From Bradyrhizobium yuanmingense (GTDB lineage Bacteria; Pseudomonadota; Alphaproteobacteria; Rhizobiales; Xanthobacteraceae), in NCBI RefSeq assembly GCF_900094575.1, contig NZ_FMAE01000009.1:248001-312000 (forward strand): a stretch of 64,000 nt of DNA, read 5' to 3'. Each line of letters opens with the position of its first letter. The first letter of the stretch is position 1. Shown here one piece after another: positions 52,868 through 63,692 of this stretch. Under the pieces are notes generated by a model. That model worked only from the letters and a program-made list of their open reading frames with translations. It searched no databases and was not told where the DNA came from. A program made the position numbers and the translations under genes.

Positions 52868-53872
52868 CTAACCTTCCATGGCCGCCTGCGGCAACGCCAT
52901 CACAGCCTCGGCCTTGTGGCAGGCGGCAAGGTGCCCCTCGCCCACCTTGCGTAACTCAGGCGGAACCTCGCGGCAATGCTGGTCGCCAAGCGGGCAGCGC
53001 GATGCATAGGGGCATCCGGTCGTCACCGCCGAGTGCGAGGCGATCGCCTGGGCCCCGCGGCGGCGCCGGCCACCTCCGGCGCGAGCCCGCGGCACCGCCT
53101 CCAGCAGCGCCCGCGTATAGGGATGGGCGCAGCGCTCGAACAAATCCTCTGGCCGCCCCTGCTCGACGATGCGGCCGAGATACATCACCGCGACCTCGTC
53201 GCAGAGATAGTCGACCACGGCGAGGTCATGGCTGATCAGGATGTAGCTCAGGCCGAACTGCTCCTGGAGGTCCTGCATCAGGTTCAGCACCTGGGCCTGC
53301 ACGGAGACGTCGAGCGCCGAGACCGGCTCGTCGGCAACGATCAGCTTCGGCTGGGTGATCAGCGCACGCGCAATCGCGATGCGCTGGCGCTGGCCGCCGG
53401 AGAATTCGTGCGGATATTTTTCCATGTCCGCATCGCGCAAGCCGACCTGGCGCAGCACCGCGGCGACGCGGTCGCGGAACGTGGTGCGGTCGGCACCTTC
53501 CAGCACGGTCAGCGGCTCGGCGACGATCCGCGCGATGGTCTGCCGCGGATCGAGCGATCCATAGGGATCCTGGAACACCATCTGGAAATCGCGCCGGGCG
53601 CGGCGCAGCTCGTCGGCCGGCAAGCGGTTGAGATCGCGCCCGAGCAGCGCGACCTGTCCTGCGGTCGGCCGCTCCAGCGCCATCACGACGCGCGCGAAGG
53701 TGGACTTGCCGGAGCCGGACTCGCCGACGATGCCGAGGCTCTTGCCGGCCCGGACCTGCACGCTGACGCCGTTGAGCGCGCGCACCTGTCCCGGCGGACG
53801 GAACACGCTCTCGCGCGGCAGCGTGTAGCGCTGTTCGAGATCCCTGACGTCGAGAAGCGGCGCGGTGCTCAT
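52868..53872 (-). CDS. dppF: peptide ABC transporter ATP-binding protein (DppF-like)
   Basis: A 334-aa ATPase. Walker A is GESGSGKST, the signature is FSGGQRQRIA, and Walker B is LIVADEPVSALD. The C-terminal oligopeptide extension includes GCPYASRCPLGDQHC with the cysteines seen in Opp/Dpp ATPases. The ATG at 53872 overlaps the dppD stop by 4 bases. With DppD it should energise the permease pair. The stretch RAGGGRRRRGAQA near residue 275 is unusually arginine-rich. Confidence 0.92.
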   Translation of the reverse strand: MSTAPLLDVRDLEQRYTLPRESVFRPPGQVRALNGVSVQVRAGKSLGIVGESGSGKSTFARVVMALERPTAGQVALLGRDLNRLPADELRRARRDFQMVFQDPYGSLDPRQTIARIVAEPLTVLEGADRTTFRDRVAAVLRQVGLRDADMEKYPHEFSGGQRQRIAIARALITQPKLIVADEPVSALDVSVQAQVLNLMQDLQEQFGLSYILISHDLAVVDYLCDEVAVMYLGRIVEQGRPEDLFERCAHPYTRALLEAVPRARAGGGRRRRGAQAIASHSAVTTGCPYASRCPLGDQHCREVPPELRKVGEGHLAACHKAEAVMALPQAAMEG

Positions 53873-54888
53873 GCGGTCAGCGCTCCGACGCGTTCGGCCA
53901 TCGACACGTCCGTTCGGATGCAGCGCGCAAAATGGCCGGGGCCGACGTCCACCATCGGCGGCAGCGCCGCGCGGCACTGGTCGATCACGAGTGGACAGCG
54001 ATCGGAGAAGGTGCACCCGGACGGCAGATCGGCGAGCTCCGGCACCGTGCCGGAGATCGTCCTCAGCCGCGTCCCCTTGCGCGCGCCGAGCTTGGGCCGG
54101 GCACGGAACAGGCCCTGCGTGTAGGGATGGCCCATGCGACGGAACACCTCGTCGGTCGGGCCGCTCTCGACGACGGTGCCGCCATACATCACCATCATGC
54201 GCTGGACGTTCTCTGCAATGACGCCGAGATCGTGCGAGATCAGGATCATGGACATGCCGCGCTCCTCGACGAGATCGGCGATGAGGTCGAGGATCTGGCC
54301 CTGGATGGTGACGTCGAGCGCGGTGGTCGGCTCGTCCGCGATCAACAGGTCCGGCTCGCACGCGAGCGCCATCGCGATGGTGACGCGCTGGCGCTGGCCG
54401 CCGGAGAACTGATGCGGATACGCATCGACACGACGTGCGGGGTCGGGCAGCCCGACGCGGTCGAGCAAAGCGATTGCTTCCCGACGTGCCTGCGCCGCCG
54501 AATAACTCTTGTGACGGCGCAGCGGCTCGGCGACCTGGTTGCCGATCGTATGCATCGGATTGAGCGCTGTCATCGGCTCCTGGAAGATCATGCTGATGCG
54601 GTTGCCGCGCAGGCGGCAATAGTCGGAATCCGCAAGTCCGACGAGTTCGTCGCCGTCCAGCTTGACGCTGCCGGTCACGACGGCACTGTCCGGCAGCAAC
54701 CCCATCAACGACAACGCCGTGACCGACTTGCCGCAGCCGGACTCGCCGACGAGCCCGAGCGTCTCGCCGCGCGTCAGCGCAAAGCTAACACCGCGCACGG
54801 CCTGCGCTGGCCCGCGGCTGGTGTTGAGGCGAACGCCGAGATTGTCGACCACGATTAGCGGCATGTTGGAGCACTCGGCCATCGTCAT
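53869..54888 (-). CDS. dppD: peptide ABC transporter ATP-binding protein (DppD-like)
   Basis: A 339-aa ATPase with Walker A GESGCGKS, signature FSGGQRQRVTIA and Walker B LLIADEPTTALD. The C-terminal ext PSGCTFSDRCPL is typical of Opp/Dpp proteins. It overlaps dppC and dppF by 4 bases each. Its N-terminus may begin a few residues further in (a second ATG follows), but the given start makes the exact coupling overlap. Confidence 0.92.
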   Translation of the reverse strand: MTMAECSNMPLIVVDNLGVRLNTSRGPAQAVRGVSFALTRGETLGLVGESGCGKSVTALSLMGLLPDSAVVTGSVKLDGDELVGLADSDYCRLRGNRISMIFQEPMTALNPMHTIGNQVAEPLRRHKSYSAAQARREAIALLDRVGLPDPARRVDAYPHQFSGGQRQRVTIAMALACEPDLLIADEPTTALDVTIQGQILDLIADLVEERGMSMILISHDLGVIAENVQRMMVMYGGTVVESGPTDEVFRRMGHPYTQGLFRARPKLGARKGTRLRTISGTVPELADLPSGCTFSDRCPLVIDQCRAALPPMVDVGPGHFARCIRTDVSMAERVGALTA

Positions 54889-55772
54889 CGCTCCCGCGCC
54901 AGCCGGGGATCGAGCAGGTCGCGCAATCCGTCACCGAGCAGGTTGAGGCCGAGCACCGAGATTGCGATCGCAACGCCCGGATAGACCGCGAGCATCGGCG
55001 ACTGGAACAGCAACGTCTGCGCATCGTTCAGCATCCGTCCCCAGGATGGCTGCGGCGGCTGCGTGCCGAGGCCGAGATAGGACAGCGCGGCCTCGGCGAG
55101 AATGGCGAGCGCGAACTGGATGGTGACCTGCACGATCAGGATCGACAGGATGTTCGGCAGCACATGCTCGATGGTGATGCGGAAGCGCCCCTTGCCCGCC
55201 GCCCGTGCCGCCAGCACGAATTCACGCGCCCAGATCGCATTGGCCGAGCCGCGCGTCAGCCGGGTCAAGGTCGGGATCTGGAAGATGCCGATCGCGACGA
55301 TCGAGGTCACCATGCCCGGCCCCACGACGGCGGCGAGCATGATCGCGGACAGCACGGCCGGAAAGGCGAAGGTGAAATCGGAAAAGCGCATGATGATCTC
55401 CTCCGTCCAGCCGCGCCGGGCCGAGGCGATCAGACCCAGAGTGACGCCGAAGGTGAGACCGATGCTGACGGCGATGACACCGACCATGATGGTGGATCGG
55501 GCGCCCGCAAGCAGCAGCGAGACGATGTCGCGGCCGAAGGAATCGGTGCCGAGCCAATGCGCCGCCGAGGGCGGGCGGAGCTTTGCGGCGATGTCGATTT
55601 CGTAAGGCGACCACGGCGTCCATACCAGCGACAACAGTGCCGAAGCCAGCACCAGAAGGCTCAGCGTGCCACCGAGGACGAAGCTGCGGTGGCGCAGCGC
55701 GCGGCGCCAGAACGTGCGCGCCGGCAGCGGACGCGTTGCGACGGGCGCGTCGATGGTGATGGGCGCGCTCAC
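54885..55772 (-). CDS. dppC: peptide ABC transporter permease (DppC-like)
   Basis: A 295-aa inner-membrane permease with about six helices. The N-terminal helix FVLGGTLSLLVLASALLSLVW follows a short cytoplasmic tail. LGTDSFGRDIVSLLLAGARST and the EAA-like REFVLAARAAGKGRFRI loop are typical of DppC. It begins with GTG at 55770-55772, overlapping the dppB stop by 4 bases. A longer upstream frame exists but lies wholly within dppB. Confidence 0.9.
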   Translation of the reverse strand: MSAPITIDAPVATRPLPARTFWRRALRHRSFVLGGTLSLLVLASALLSLVWTPWSPYEIDIAAKLRPPSAAHWLGTDSFGRDIVSLLLAGARSTIMVGVIAVSIGLTFGVTLGLIASARRGWTEEIIMRFSDFTFAFPAVLSAIMLAAVVGPGMVTSIVAIGIFQIPTLTRLTRGSANAIWAREFVLAARAAGKGRFRITIEHVLPNILSILIVQVTIQFALAILAEAALSYLGLGTQPPQPSWGRMLNDAQTLLFQSPMLAVYPGVAIAISVLGLNLLGDGLRDLLDPRLARER

Positions 55773-56719
55773 AGGTCGTGCACCTTGATGCGGGGATCGA
55801 TGAAGGCATAGAGCACATCGACCACGAAATTGACGATCACCACCATCGCGGCGAGCAACATCACGCAATTGCGCACCACGATCAGGTCGCGGTTGGCGAT
55901 CGACTGGAAGATCAGGCGGCCGAGGCCCGGCAGGTAGAACACGTTCTCGATCACGATGGTGCCGGCGAGCAGATTGGCGAATTGCAGGCCCATCACGGTC
56001 ATCACGGGGATCATGGCATTCCGCAGCACGTGGCTCCACAGCACCTCGCGCTTGCCGAGGCCCTTTGCGCGGGCGGTGCGGACGAAATCCTCGCGCAGCA
56101 CTTCGAGCACGGCCGAACGCGTGACGCGCGCGAGGATCGCGGCCTGCACCACCGCGAGCGAGATCGCGGGCAACAGCAGCGACCTGATCCCCGGCCAGAT
56201 GCCGTCCTCCCAGCCGGCAAAGCCACCGGCCGAAAGCCATTGCAGCCGCACCGAGAACAGCAGCACCAGGAGAATCGCGAACCAGAAATTCGGCAGCGCG
56301 ATGCCCACTTGGGTCAACGACATCACGCCGACATCGCCGAGCTTGTTGTGGTTGGCGGCGGTGTAGATACCGGCCGAGAGCGCCAGCGTCACCGTGATCG
56401 TCATGGCCATGATCGCGAGCGGAATGGTCAGCACCAGCCGCTCGGCGATCAGGCTGCCGACCGGGGTGCCGTAGACGTAGGAATTGCCGAGATCGCCGAC
56501 GAGGAGGCCCTTGATCCACTGCAAATAGCGAACCGCCAGCGGCTGGTCGAGCCCGAGCTTGACGGTGAGCGCGCGCACCGCGTCGGGCGAAGCATCGGCG
56601 CCCATTAGCATCTGCGCTGCGTTGCCGGGCAGCGCGTCCAGCACCAGGAAGATGATCAGCGATGCGCCGACCAGCGTCGCCAGCAGAGTCAACAGACGTC
56701 GGAGGACAAAGACGCTCAT
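55769..56719 (-). CDS. dppB: peptide ABC transporter permease (DppB-like)
   Basis: A 316-aa permease. The N-terminus VFVLRRLLTLLATLVGASLI and FLVLDALPGNAAQMLMG, followed by LGLDQPLAVRYLQWIKGLL, is diagnostic of DppB/OppB. The loop REDFVRTARAKGLGKREVLW is the coupling helix that contacts the ATPases. It follows the amidase gene by 84 bases on the same strand, so both may be expressed together. Confidence 0.92.
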   Translation of the reverse strand: MSVFVLRRLLTLLATLVGASLIIFLVLDALPGNAAQMLMGADASPDAVRALTVKLGLDQPLAVRYLQWIKGLLVGDLGNSYVYGTPVGSLIAERLVLTIPLAIMAMTITVTLALSAGIYTAANHNKLGDVGVMSLTQVGIALPNFWFAILLVLLFSVRLQWLSAGGFAGWEDGIWPGIRSLLLPAISLAVVQAAILARVTRSAVLEVLREDFVRTARAKGLGKREVLWSHVLRNAMIPVMTVMGLQFANLLAGTIVIENVFYLPGLGRLIFQSIANRDLIVVRNCVMLLAAMVVIVNFVVDVLYAFIDPRIKVHDL

Positions 56720-56803
56720 GCGCGCTCGGCTTCAGGGCTCACCCAGGCCACGATCAACATGTCCGGACGCCTTAAGCAAGCTCTTTGCTGCATCTCCATC
56801 TCC

Positions 56804-58225
56804 TCAAGACGGCCAGCGGGACAGAAGGTCGCTTGACGCCTCGAACAGAGCGCTCACGCGCAGCAATTCCGCATCGGCCCGGAAACGGCCGACCAGTTGG
56901 AGCCCGATCGGCAGCCCGTCGCGGGCAAAGCCCGAGGGAAGGCTGATCGCGGGGTGACCGGTCATGTTGAACGGCATTGTCCAGGGGAACCAATGCGGCC
57001 GGACGCTGTCGTAATGCCTGCCGTCGATCTCGATATTGCCGAACAGGTCCTGCTTGATCGGCAGCGCGGTGCGCGTCAGCGTCGGCATCGCCAGCAGGTG
57101 ACCGCGCGCAAGCAGCGATTGCACGCGGCGGAACAACGCGGTGCGCGCGAACATCGCCTCCTGATAGTCGATGCCGCTGACTTCGCTGGCGAGCGCGAGC
57201 TGCTTGAGGAAGGCCTCGCTCAGTTCGTCCCGATGCTCGGCCGCAAGCTTGGCAAAGCGCGTGCGCCAGACGGTGTGGTTGATGGCGCGCCAGATCGGCT
57301 CGATGTCGAACCCCTCACCGGAGAATTCCTCGAGCTCGGCCCCTAACCCGGCCAGCCGGTCGAGGCTCACCTTGAAATTGGCGGCGACTTCGGCCGATAC
57401 CGGACGGCCCGGCGGCGTCAGGCAGTACAGGATCCTCAGCCCGCGCAAATCACCATGCGGGGCGGCGGTGCCGATGAAGTCGGGCACGGGCACGCCGATC
57501 GACCAGGGATCGATAGGATCTTCGCCCGCCATCGCCTGCATCATCAGCGCAGTATCGGCGACGGTCCGGGTGGTCGGCGTGACATAGGTTTGGTTGCCGA
57601 ACACGTCGAGCGCCTGGCTGTGCGGGATCACGCCGTTGCTCTGCTTCAGGCCCACCACGCCGTTGCAGGCGGCCGGAATTCGTGTCGAGCCGCCGCCGTC
57701 GGTCGCAATAGCGAGCGGCGCGATGCCGCTCGCCACAGCGACCGCCGCGCCGCCGCTGGAGCCGCCGGAGGAACGGCAGGCGTCCCACGCATTGCGGGTC
57801 CGACCGAACAAAGGTGAATCGGTGAGGCACTTGCTGCCGAACTCCGGCGTCGTGGTCTTGCCGATCAGGATCGCGCCTTCGCTGCGCAACCGCGCGACGG
57901 CGACGGCATCCTCGGCCGGCACATTATCCTTGTAGGGAACGGCGCCGAAGGTGGTCTTGACCCCCTTGGTATTGACGATGTCCTTGACGGTTACGGGGAT
58001 GCCGTGCAGCAGGCCGAGCGGTTCGCCCGCCATCACCTTGCGCTCGGCTTCGCGCGCCGCTGCGATCGCCTCGTCGCCGCACAACGTGACGAAACAGTTC
58101 AATTCGGGCTGGAGGGCCTCGGCGCGGGCAAGCACAGCGCGGGTGAGCTCGACTGGCGAAATCCGCTTTGCCGCGACGAGACCGCGCAGCTCGGTCGCGG
58201 ACAACAGACAGGGATCGCCGTTCAT
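56804..58225 (-). CDS. amidase-signature enzyme
   Basis: A 473-aa amidase with a complete Lys-Ser-Ser set: lysine in GIPVTVKDIVNT, the cis-serine region SSGGSSGGAAVAVASG and the nucleophile in DGGGSTRIPAA. It hydrolyses a carboxamide, substrate unknown. The ATG at 58225 is chosen since the family pattern LSATELRGLVAAKRISPVEL starts just after it; an upstream frame to 58327 would overlap the LysR promoter region. It is the first gene of the dppBCDF group and contrasts with the decayed amidase at the other end. A LysR regulator is divergent. Confidence 0.9.
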   Translation of the reverse strand: MNGDPCLLSATELRGLVAAKRISPVELTRAVLARAEALQPELNCFVTLCGDEAIAAAREAERKVMAGEPLGLLHGIPVTVKDIVNTKGVKTTFGAVPYKDNVPAEDAVAVARLRSEGAILIGKTTTPEFGSKCLTDSPLFGRTRNAWDACRSSGGSSGGAAVAVASGIAPLAIATDGGGSTRIPAACNGVVGLKQSNGVIPHSQALDVFGNQTYVTPTTRTVADTALMMQAMAGEDPIDPWSIGVPVPDFIGTAAPHGDLRGLRILYCLTPPGRPVSAEVAANFKVSLDRLAGLGAELEEFSGEGFDIEPIWRAINHTVWRTRFAKLAAEHRDELSEAFLKQLALASEVSGIDYQEAMFARTALFRRVQSLLARGHLLAMPTLTRTALPIKQDLFGNIEIDGRHYDSVRPHWFPWTMPFNMTGHPAISLPSGFARDGLPIGLQLVGRFRADAELLRVSALFEASSDLLSRWPS

Positions 58226-58343
58226 CGTCACATCACGCTCCGAAGCGGGCCGCCATTGGCCCGAAGACATTGACAGCGAGAATGACAGTTTTGTTAACTC
58301 GCCGTCCAATACGATTTTTATCGCCAACCCATACGCTCTCGGT

Positions 58344-59237
58344 ATGCCAATGGATCTTCGCCGGCTCCGCTATTTTGTCGCCGTTGCCGAGGCGCGCAGC
58401 ATCGGCAAGGCGGCCGAGCAGCTCCGGATGGCGCAGCCGCCCCTCTCGGTCCAGATCCGCAAGCTCGAGGCCGAGATCGGCGCGCCGCTGTTCCGCCGCG
58501 GCACCCGTGGCATGGATCTGACCGAGGCCGGCCAGGCATTGCTGGCGCGCGCCAGCGAAGCGCTGGCGTTGGCAGCCGACGGCGCCGAAGCCGCACGCGC
58601 GGTTGCTTCGGGACGGCGCGGCCGGCTGTCAGTCGGTTACATGTTCGTGCTGGCGAATGCGATGTTGCCGCGACTCATCCCCGAACTGCGCCGCGCAGTT
58701 CCCGGCGTCGATCTCAGCTTCGTTGAGCTGAGCGCCTCGACGCGCGAGGCCCGCGTGCTCGACCGCAGCGTCACAGTCGCGCTGTGTATGCCCGCAATCA
58801 ATCATCCCGAGATACAGGTGGCAAAGATCGGTGCACAGCCTTTCATGCTGGCCATGCCGATCCGCTCGCCACTCGCCCGCTTGAGCTCGGTGCCGATGGC
58901 CCGGCTGCAGGGCCGCCCGCTGATCGCACTCCCGCATCCGGACCATGGGCCCTCCTCCTCCGCGGTCGTCCCTTTATTGCGTCGGCACCAGGTGGTGATG
59001 CCGATCGCCAGCCGCGTCGAGACGGTGCATTCGGCGATGAGCCTGGTCCTGGCCGGCGAAGGTCTCGCCATCCTGCCGGCCTGCGCACAGCTCGGCGCGC
59101 CACGCGGAGTCGTGTTCAGACCCCTGCGTGACGTCGCCGATTCCCTCGACATCGCAGTCTGTTGGCGGCGGGACTCCCACAGTCCGTTGATCGGAACCTT
59201 CCTCAAATGTGCCGAGAAGGCCGTCGCGCGGATGTGA
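58344..59237 (+). CDS. LysR-family transcriptional regulator
   Basis: A 297-aa regulator. The N-terminus MDLRRLRYFVAVAEARSIG and RMAQPPLSVQIRKLEAEIG are the standard helix-turn-helix of the BenM/CatM-like branch. The effector domain includes GRRGRLSVGYMFVLANAML and LAGEGLAILPACAQLG. Two ATGs (58344 and 58350) are possible. It is divergent from the amidase, with 118 bases between them, and is the likely controller of amidase and dpp genes. Its end is 6 bases from the end of the PfkB kinase gene. Confidence 0.88.
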   Translation: MPMDLRRLRYFVAVAEARSIGKAAEQLRMAQPPLSVQIRKLEAEIGAPLFRRGTRGMDLTEAGQALLARASEALALAADGAEAARAVASGRRGRLSVGYMFVLANAMLPRLIPELRRAVPGVDLSFVELSASTREARVLDRSVTVALCMPAINHPEIQVAKIGAQPFMLAMPIRSPLARLSSVPMARLQGRPLIALPHPDHGPSSSAVVPLLRRHQVVMPIASRVETVHSAMSLVLAGEGLAILPACAQLGAPRGVVFRPLRDVADSLDIAVCWRRDSHSPLIGTFLKCAEKAVARM

Positions 59238-59243
59238 CGTGGA

Positions 59244-60188
59244 CTACCAGTCCCAATTGATCTCGTGGCTCCAAGGCGGATCGGCGCCCGGACGGGTGCA
59301 GGTCAGGCCGGCACAATTGGCGGCGAAGGACAGCGCACGGCGGAGCTCGTCCGCGCCGATGTCCTTCAATCTCGGCCGGGCGATGCGACCCTGCTTGTAA
59401 AGTGCGAACAGCAGCGCCGCCTGAAAGCTGTCGCCGGCGCCAATAGTGTCGGCCACCTCGACCTTTGGTGCTTGCACTTCGATCTGCCCTGCTTGCGCAT
59501 GCCAGGCTATGGCACCGTTATTGCCGCGGGTGATGACGACGAGGCTCGTCCCCTGCCCCAGCAATGTGCTCGCGCGCTGCTGATACGGCTCCTCGCCGAA
59601 GAGATAGGCGAAATCGACGTCCGACATCTTGATGAGATCGGCGCTTCCGGCGAACTCGGCCATTCGGCCGAGATAGGTTGGCCTGTCCTTGACGAGGTTC
59701 GGTCGGCAGTTCGGATCGAAGGAGATCGTGGACGACGCCCGCGCGTCTGCGATCAGCGCCTTGGTCTCGGCCGCACCCTGGTCGTTGACCAGCGTGGTCG
59801 AGCCGACATGGACGGCCTCGACAGTATCGAACGGAATGGACCCATGCCGGTAAGTCCAGTTCCGCGTCGCGGTCTCGGCATCGTAGAAGGCGTAGTGCGA
59901 CTCGCCCTCGACAATGCGGACAAAGGCGAGCGTGGTCTGGTGGTCGCTGCGGGTGGCGAGATCGAGTGCAACCTTCGATGCGGAGGCATGATCGGCGATC
60001 ATGCGCCCGAACAGGTCGGTCGAGATGCCGCCGACGAAACCAGTCGGCGCGCCCAGCCGCGCCATGCCGATCGCGACGTTGAGGCAGGAGCCGCCGACCG
60101 CGGGCATCACCGCTTCGCGCCCTTCGACGTTTCGCGTCGGCACGAAATCGATCAGCGCGTCGCCGCAGGCAATCAGCATGTCCTTCAA
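59244..60188 (-). CDS. PfkB-family sugar kinase (fructokinase-like)
   Basis: A 314-aa kinase of the ribokinase/PfkB family. LIACGDALIDFVP opens the protein, and PAVGGSCLNVAIGMARLGAPTG is the first signature. The second signature with the catalytic aspartate is VADTIGAGDSFQAALLF. It phosphorylates a sugar, probably fructose formed by polyol oxidation, though the family is broad. It overlaps the FGGY kinase stop by 4 bases and lies at the end of the sugar operon. Confidence 0.9.
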   Translation of the reverse strand: MKDMLIACGDALIDFVPTRNVEGREAVMPAVGGSCLNVAIGMARLGAPTGFVGGISTDLFGRMIADHASASKVALDLATRSDHQTTLAFVRIVEGESHYAFYDAETATRNWTYRHGSIPFDTVEAVHVGSTTLVNDQGAAETKALIADARASSTISFDPNCRPNLVKDRPTYLGRMAEFAGSADLIKMSDVDFAYLFGEEPYQQRASTLLGQGTSLVVITRGNNGAIAWHAQAGQIEVQAPKVEVADTIGAGDSFQAALLFALYKQGRIARPRLKDIGADELRRALSFAANCAGLTCTRPGADPPWSHEINWDW

Positions 60189-61831
60189 CCTCTCGCGACG
60201 CTGCGCATCGCGGCACGGCTGCCGCGATCGAGCTCGCGCAGCAGCTTGTAGACCTCGCGCTTGCGGGCGTGAAACGCGGCCATATCAGGCGCGGCCGGCT
60301 CGCTCTTGCGCCCCAGCGCCGACATCTTGGCCATGGTCTCACCGATCGAGGCATAGGCGCCACCGGCGACCGCCCCTAACATCGCGGCGCCCAGCAGCAC
60401 CGGCTCCTTCGTCTGCGGCAACGCGACCGTGAGACCGGTGGTATCCGCCATGATCTGCCGCACCAAAGGACTGCGGCTGGCACCGCCACCCATGACCATG
60501 ATGCTGGAGCGGACCCCATGCGCGGCAAAAGCCTCGATGACCTCCGCAAGCCCGTAGGCAAGACCGCAGAGGCCGGCGACGAACAGCCGTTCCATCGCGG
60601 CGATGTCGGTGTCGAGATCAAGGCCCGCGATCACCGCGCGCGTGTCGGGATCGGCATAGGGCGAGCGGTTGCCAATGAATTCCGGCAGCACGTGGACGTC
60701 GCGCGCCAGCAGCGCGGCACGGCTGGCACCGCCGGAGCGCGCGATGATGCGGCGCTCGAGGAAATCGATGAGATCGAGGCCTTCGCTGCGTGCCGCCGCG
60801 CTCGCCTCGCCATGGCCGGGATGCGACTTGAGGAGATGATCGATCGCAGCGCCCGCGGCGGACTGCCCGCCTTCATTGAGCCAGAACTCCGGCACCATGC
60901 CGGAATAATAGGGACCCCACACGCCCGGCACGAAGCACGGCTCCTTCGTCGTCGCCATGATGCAGGCCGACGTTCCCATGATGTAGGCGAGACGATCGCC
61001 GACATCGCTCGGGCCGGCTGCCCCGTCACGGCCGCCAATCGCACCGATACCGCCGGCATGGGCGTCGATCAGGGAGGCGCCGACCGGGGTGCCGGGAGGA
61101 AGGCCGAGCTCGACTGCTGCTGCCGGCGTGAGCCCGACGCCGAGGCGCGTACCGGGCGCAACGATTTCGGTGCCGATGCGCGCATATTTTTCGGCGACGA
61201 AGTCGGACAGGCCGATGCGCTTGAAGAACGGCGCGCTCCAGCCGCCGCCGTCATGGGCGAGATAGTTCCACTTGCAGGTGACGGTGCAGGTCGAGCGCTG
61301 CAGCGCGCCGGTCGCCCGCCAGGTCAGATAATCGGCCAGATCGAAGAAATGACCGGCGGCATCGAAACTCGCACGCAGATGCCGCTTCAGCCAGAGCAGC
61401 TTCGGCATCTCCATCTCCGGCGAGATCGAGCCGCCGACATAGCGCAGCACGGCGTCCTCGGTCTCGTTGATCAGCCGCGCTTCGGCCGTGGCGCGATGGT
61501 CCATCCAGACGATGACGTTGCGCTGCGCCTCGCCGGAGGTGCTGACGGTGAGCGGCTCGCCTTGCGGATCGAGCACCACGAGGGAACAGGTGGCGTCGAA
61601 ACCGATGCCGCCGATGCTGCCCGGCGCAATCGCTGCTTCCGCCATCGCCGCGCGCACCGATTTGGCGCAGGCCTGCCAGATGTCCTCCGACGACTGCTCG
61701 ACGATGTCGCCGGCCTCGTGCCAGATCCTGATCGGATGCCGGGCCGTCGCGAGCAGCGTGCCGGCCTCGTCAAACACCCCTGCCCGCGTGCTCGTGGTCC
61801 CCACGTCGACGCCGATATACGCTCGCGGCAT
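60185..61831 (-). CDS. FGGY-family carbohydrate kinase (ribulokinase-like)
   Basis: A 548-aa kinase. The N-terminus AYIGVDVGTTSTRAGVFDEAG supplies the phosphate-binding region, and the second half has SIMVMGGGASRSPLVRQIM with the FGGY signature. IGGIGFDATCSLVVLDPQG and VIVWMDHRATAEA resemble the ribulokinase/FGGY_RBTK branch. The ATG at 61831 fits the family start; a longer frame to 61888 overlaps the SDR gene end. It likely phosphorylates a ketose or polyol released by the neighbouring dehydrogenase. The precise substrate is uncertain. Confidence 0.87.
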   Translation of the reverse strand: MPRAYIGVDVGTTSTRAGVFDEAGTLLATARHPIRIWHEAGDIVEQSSEDIWQACAKSVRAAMAEAAIAPGSIGGIGFDATCSLVVLDPQGEPLTVSTSGEAQRNVIVWMDHRATAEARLINETEDAVLRYVGGSISPEMEMPKLLWLKRHLRASFDAAGHFFDLADYLTWRATGALQRSTCTVTCKWNYLAHDGGGWSAPFFKRIGLSDFVAEKYARIGTEIVAPGTRLGVGLTPAAAVELGLPPGTPVGASLIDAHAGGIGAIGGRDGAAGPSDVGDRLAYIMGTSACIMATTKEPCFVPGVWGPYYSGMVPEFWLNEGGQSAAGAAIDHLLKSHPGHGEASAAARSEGLDLIDFLERRIIARSGGASRAALLARDVHVLPEFIGNRSPYADPDTRAVIAGLDLDTDIAAMERLFVAGLCGLAYGLAEVIEAFAAHGVRSSIMVMGGGASRSPLVRQIMADTTGLTVALPQTKEPVLLGAAMLGAVAGGAYASIGETMAKMSALGRKSEPAAPDMAAFHARKREVYKLLRELDRGSRAAMRSVARG

Positions 61832-61865
61832 GGTCTCTCCCGGTCCGTCCGTTTTGACGGTGAGC

Positions 61866-62639
61866 CTACCAGCAAGTGTAGCCGCCATCCACCAGCACGA
61901 TGCTGCCAGTCATCAGGCTCGCGGCCTCGGACGAGAGGAACAGCACGACGGAGGCGATCTCCTCGACCTGCCCCATGCGCGCCATCGGAGTTCCACCGAT
62001 CCAGGCGTCATACATTTTCGGATTGCTCTTCACGAAGGCGTTGAGCGGCGTCTCGATATAGGTCGGCGCCACCGCGTTGACGCGGATGCCGCGCGCGCCC
62101 CATTCGGCGGCCAGCGACTTGGTCAGATGGTGCACGGCGGCCTTGGAGGCGTTATAGAAGCACTGCTCCTGCGGCTTGTTGACGATGAAGCCGCTCATCG
62201 AGCCGACATTGACGATGGCGCCGCTTCCGGCCTTCAACATGTGCTTGCCGAACTCGCGGCAGCACCAGAAGGTGCCGTTGAGATTGACGTCGATGACGTT
62301 GAGCCAGTGCTCGTCGGTAACGGTCTCGGCCGGCGTCTCGCTCCGCGCGATGCCGGCATTGTTGACGAGGATGTCGACCTTGCCATGGCGGGCGACGAGA
62401 TCATTTGCCACCTCCGCCACGCGTGTGGTGTTGGTGACGTCCATGATTGCGGTCTCGATGTCGTAGCCCTTCGCCCTCAGGCTGGCTTTGGCGCCGTCGG
62501 CGACCTTGCCGTCGCGGTCGCCGATGATGACCTTCGCGCCGGCCTCGGCCAGCGCCTCCGCGCAGGCGAGGCCGATGCCCTGGCCGCCGCCGGTGATGAA
62601 CGCGGTCTTGCCGCTCAGCCTGAATTTTTCCAGATACAT
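61866..62639 (-). CDS. short-chain dehydrogenase, polyol type
   Basis: A 257-aa SDR. The cofactor motif TGGGQGIG is at 16-23, NNAG at 93-96, catalytic Ser147 in VGSMSG and Tyr162/Lys166 in FYNASKAAVHH. Asp41 after the second strand (IIGDRDG) favours NAD over NADP. It resembles D-arabinitol/xylitol/threitol-type dehydrogenases. It lies between an ABC ATPase and the FGGY kinase, in keeping with oxidation of an imported sugar alcohol. Confidence 0.88.
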   Translation of the reverse strand: MYLEKFRLSGKTAFITGGGQGIGLACAEALAEAGAKVIIGDRDGKVADGAKASLRAKGYDIETAIMDVTNTTRVAEVANDLVARHGKVDILVNNAGIARSETPAETVTDEHWLNVIDVNLNGTFWCCREFGKHMLKAGSGAIVNVGSMSGFIVNKPQEQCFYNASKAAVHHLTKSLAAEWGARGIRVNAVAPTYIETPLNAFVKSNPKMYDAWIGGTPMARMGQVEEIASVVLFLSSEAASLMTGSIVLVDGGYTCW

Positions 62640-62670
62640 GGTCGTCTTTCCATCTTCTTGCCGTTTCTTG

Positions 62671-63678
<1,008 letters not shown>

Positions 63679-63692
63679 GATCCGGCAGCCCC

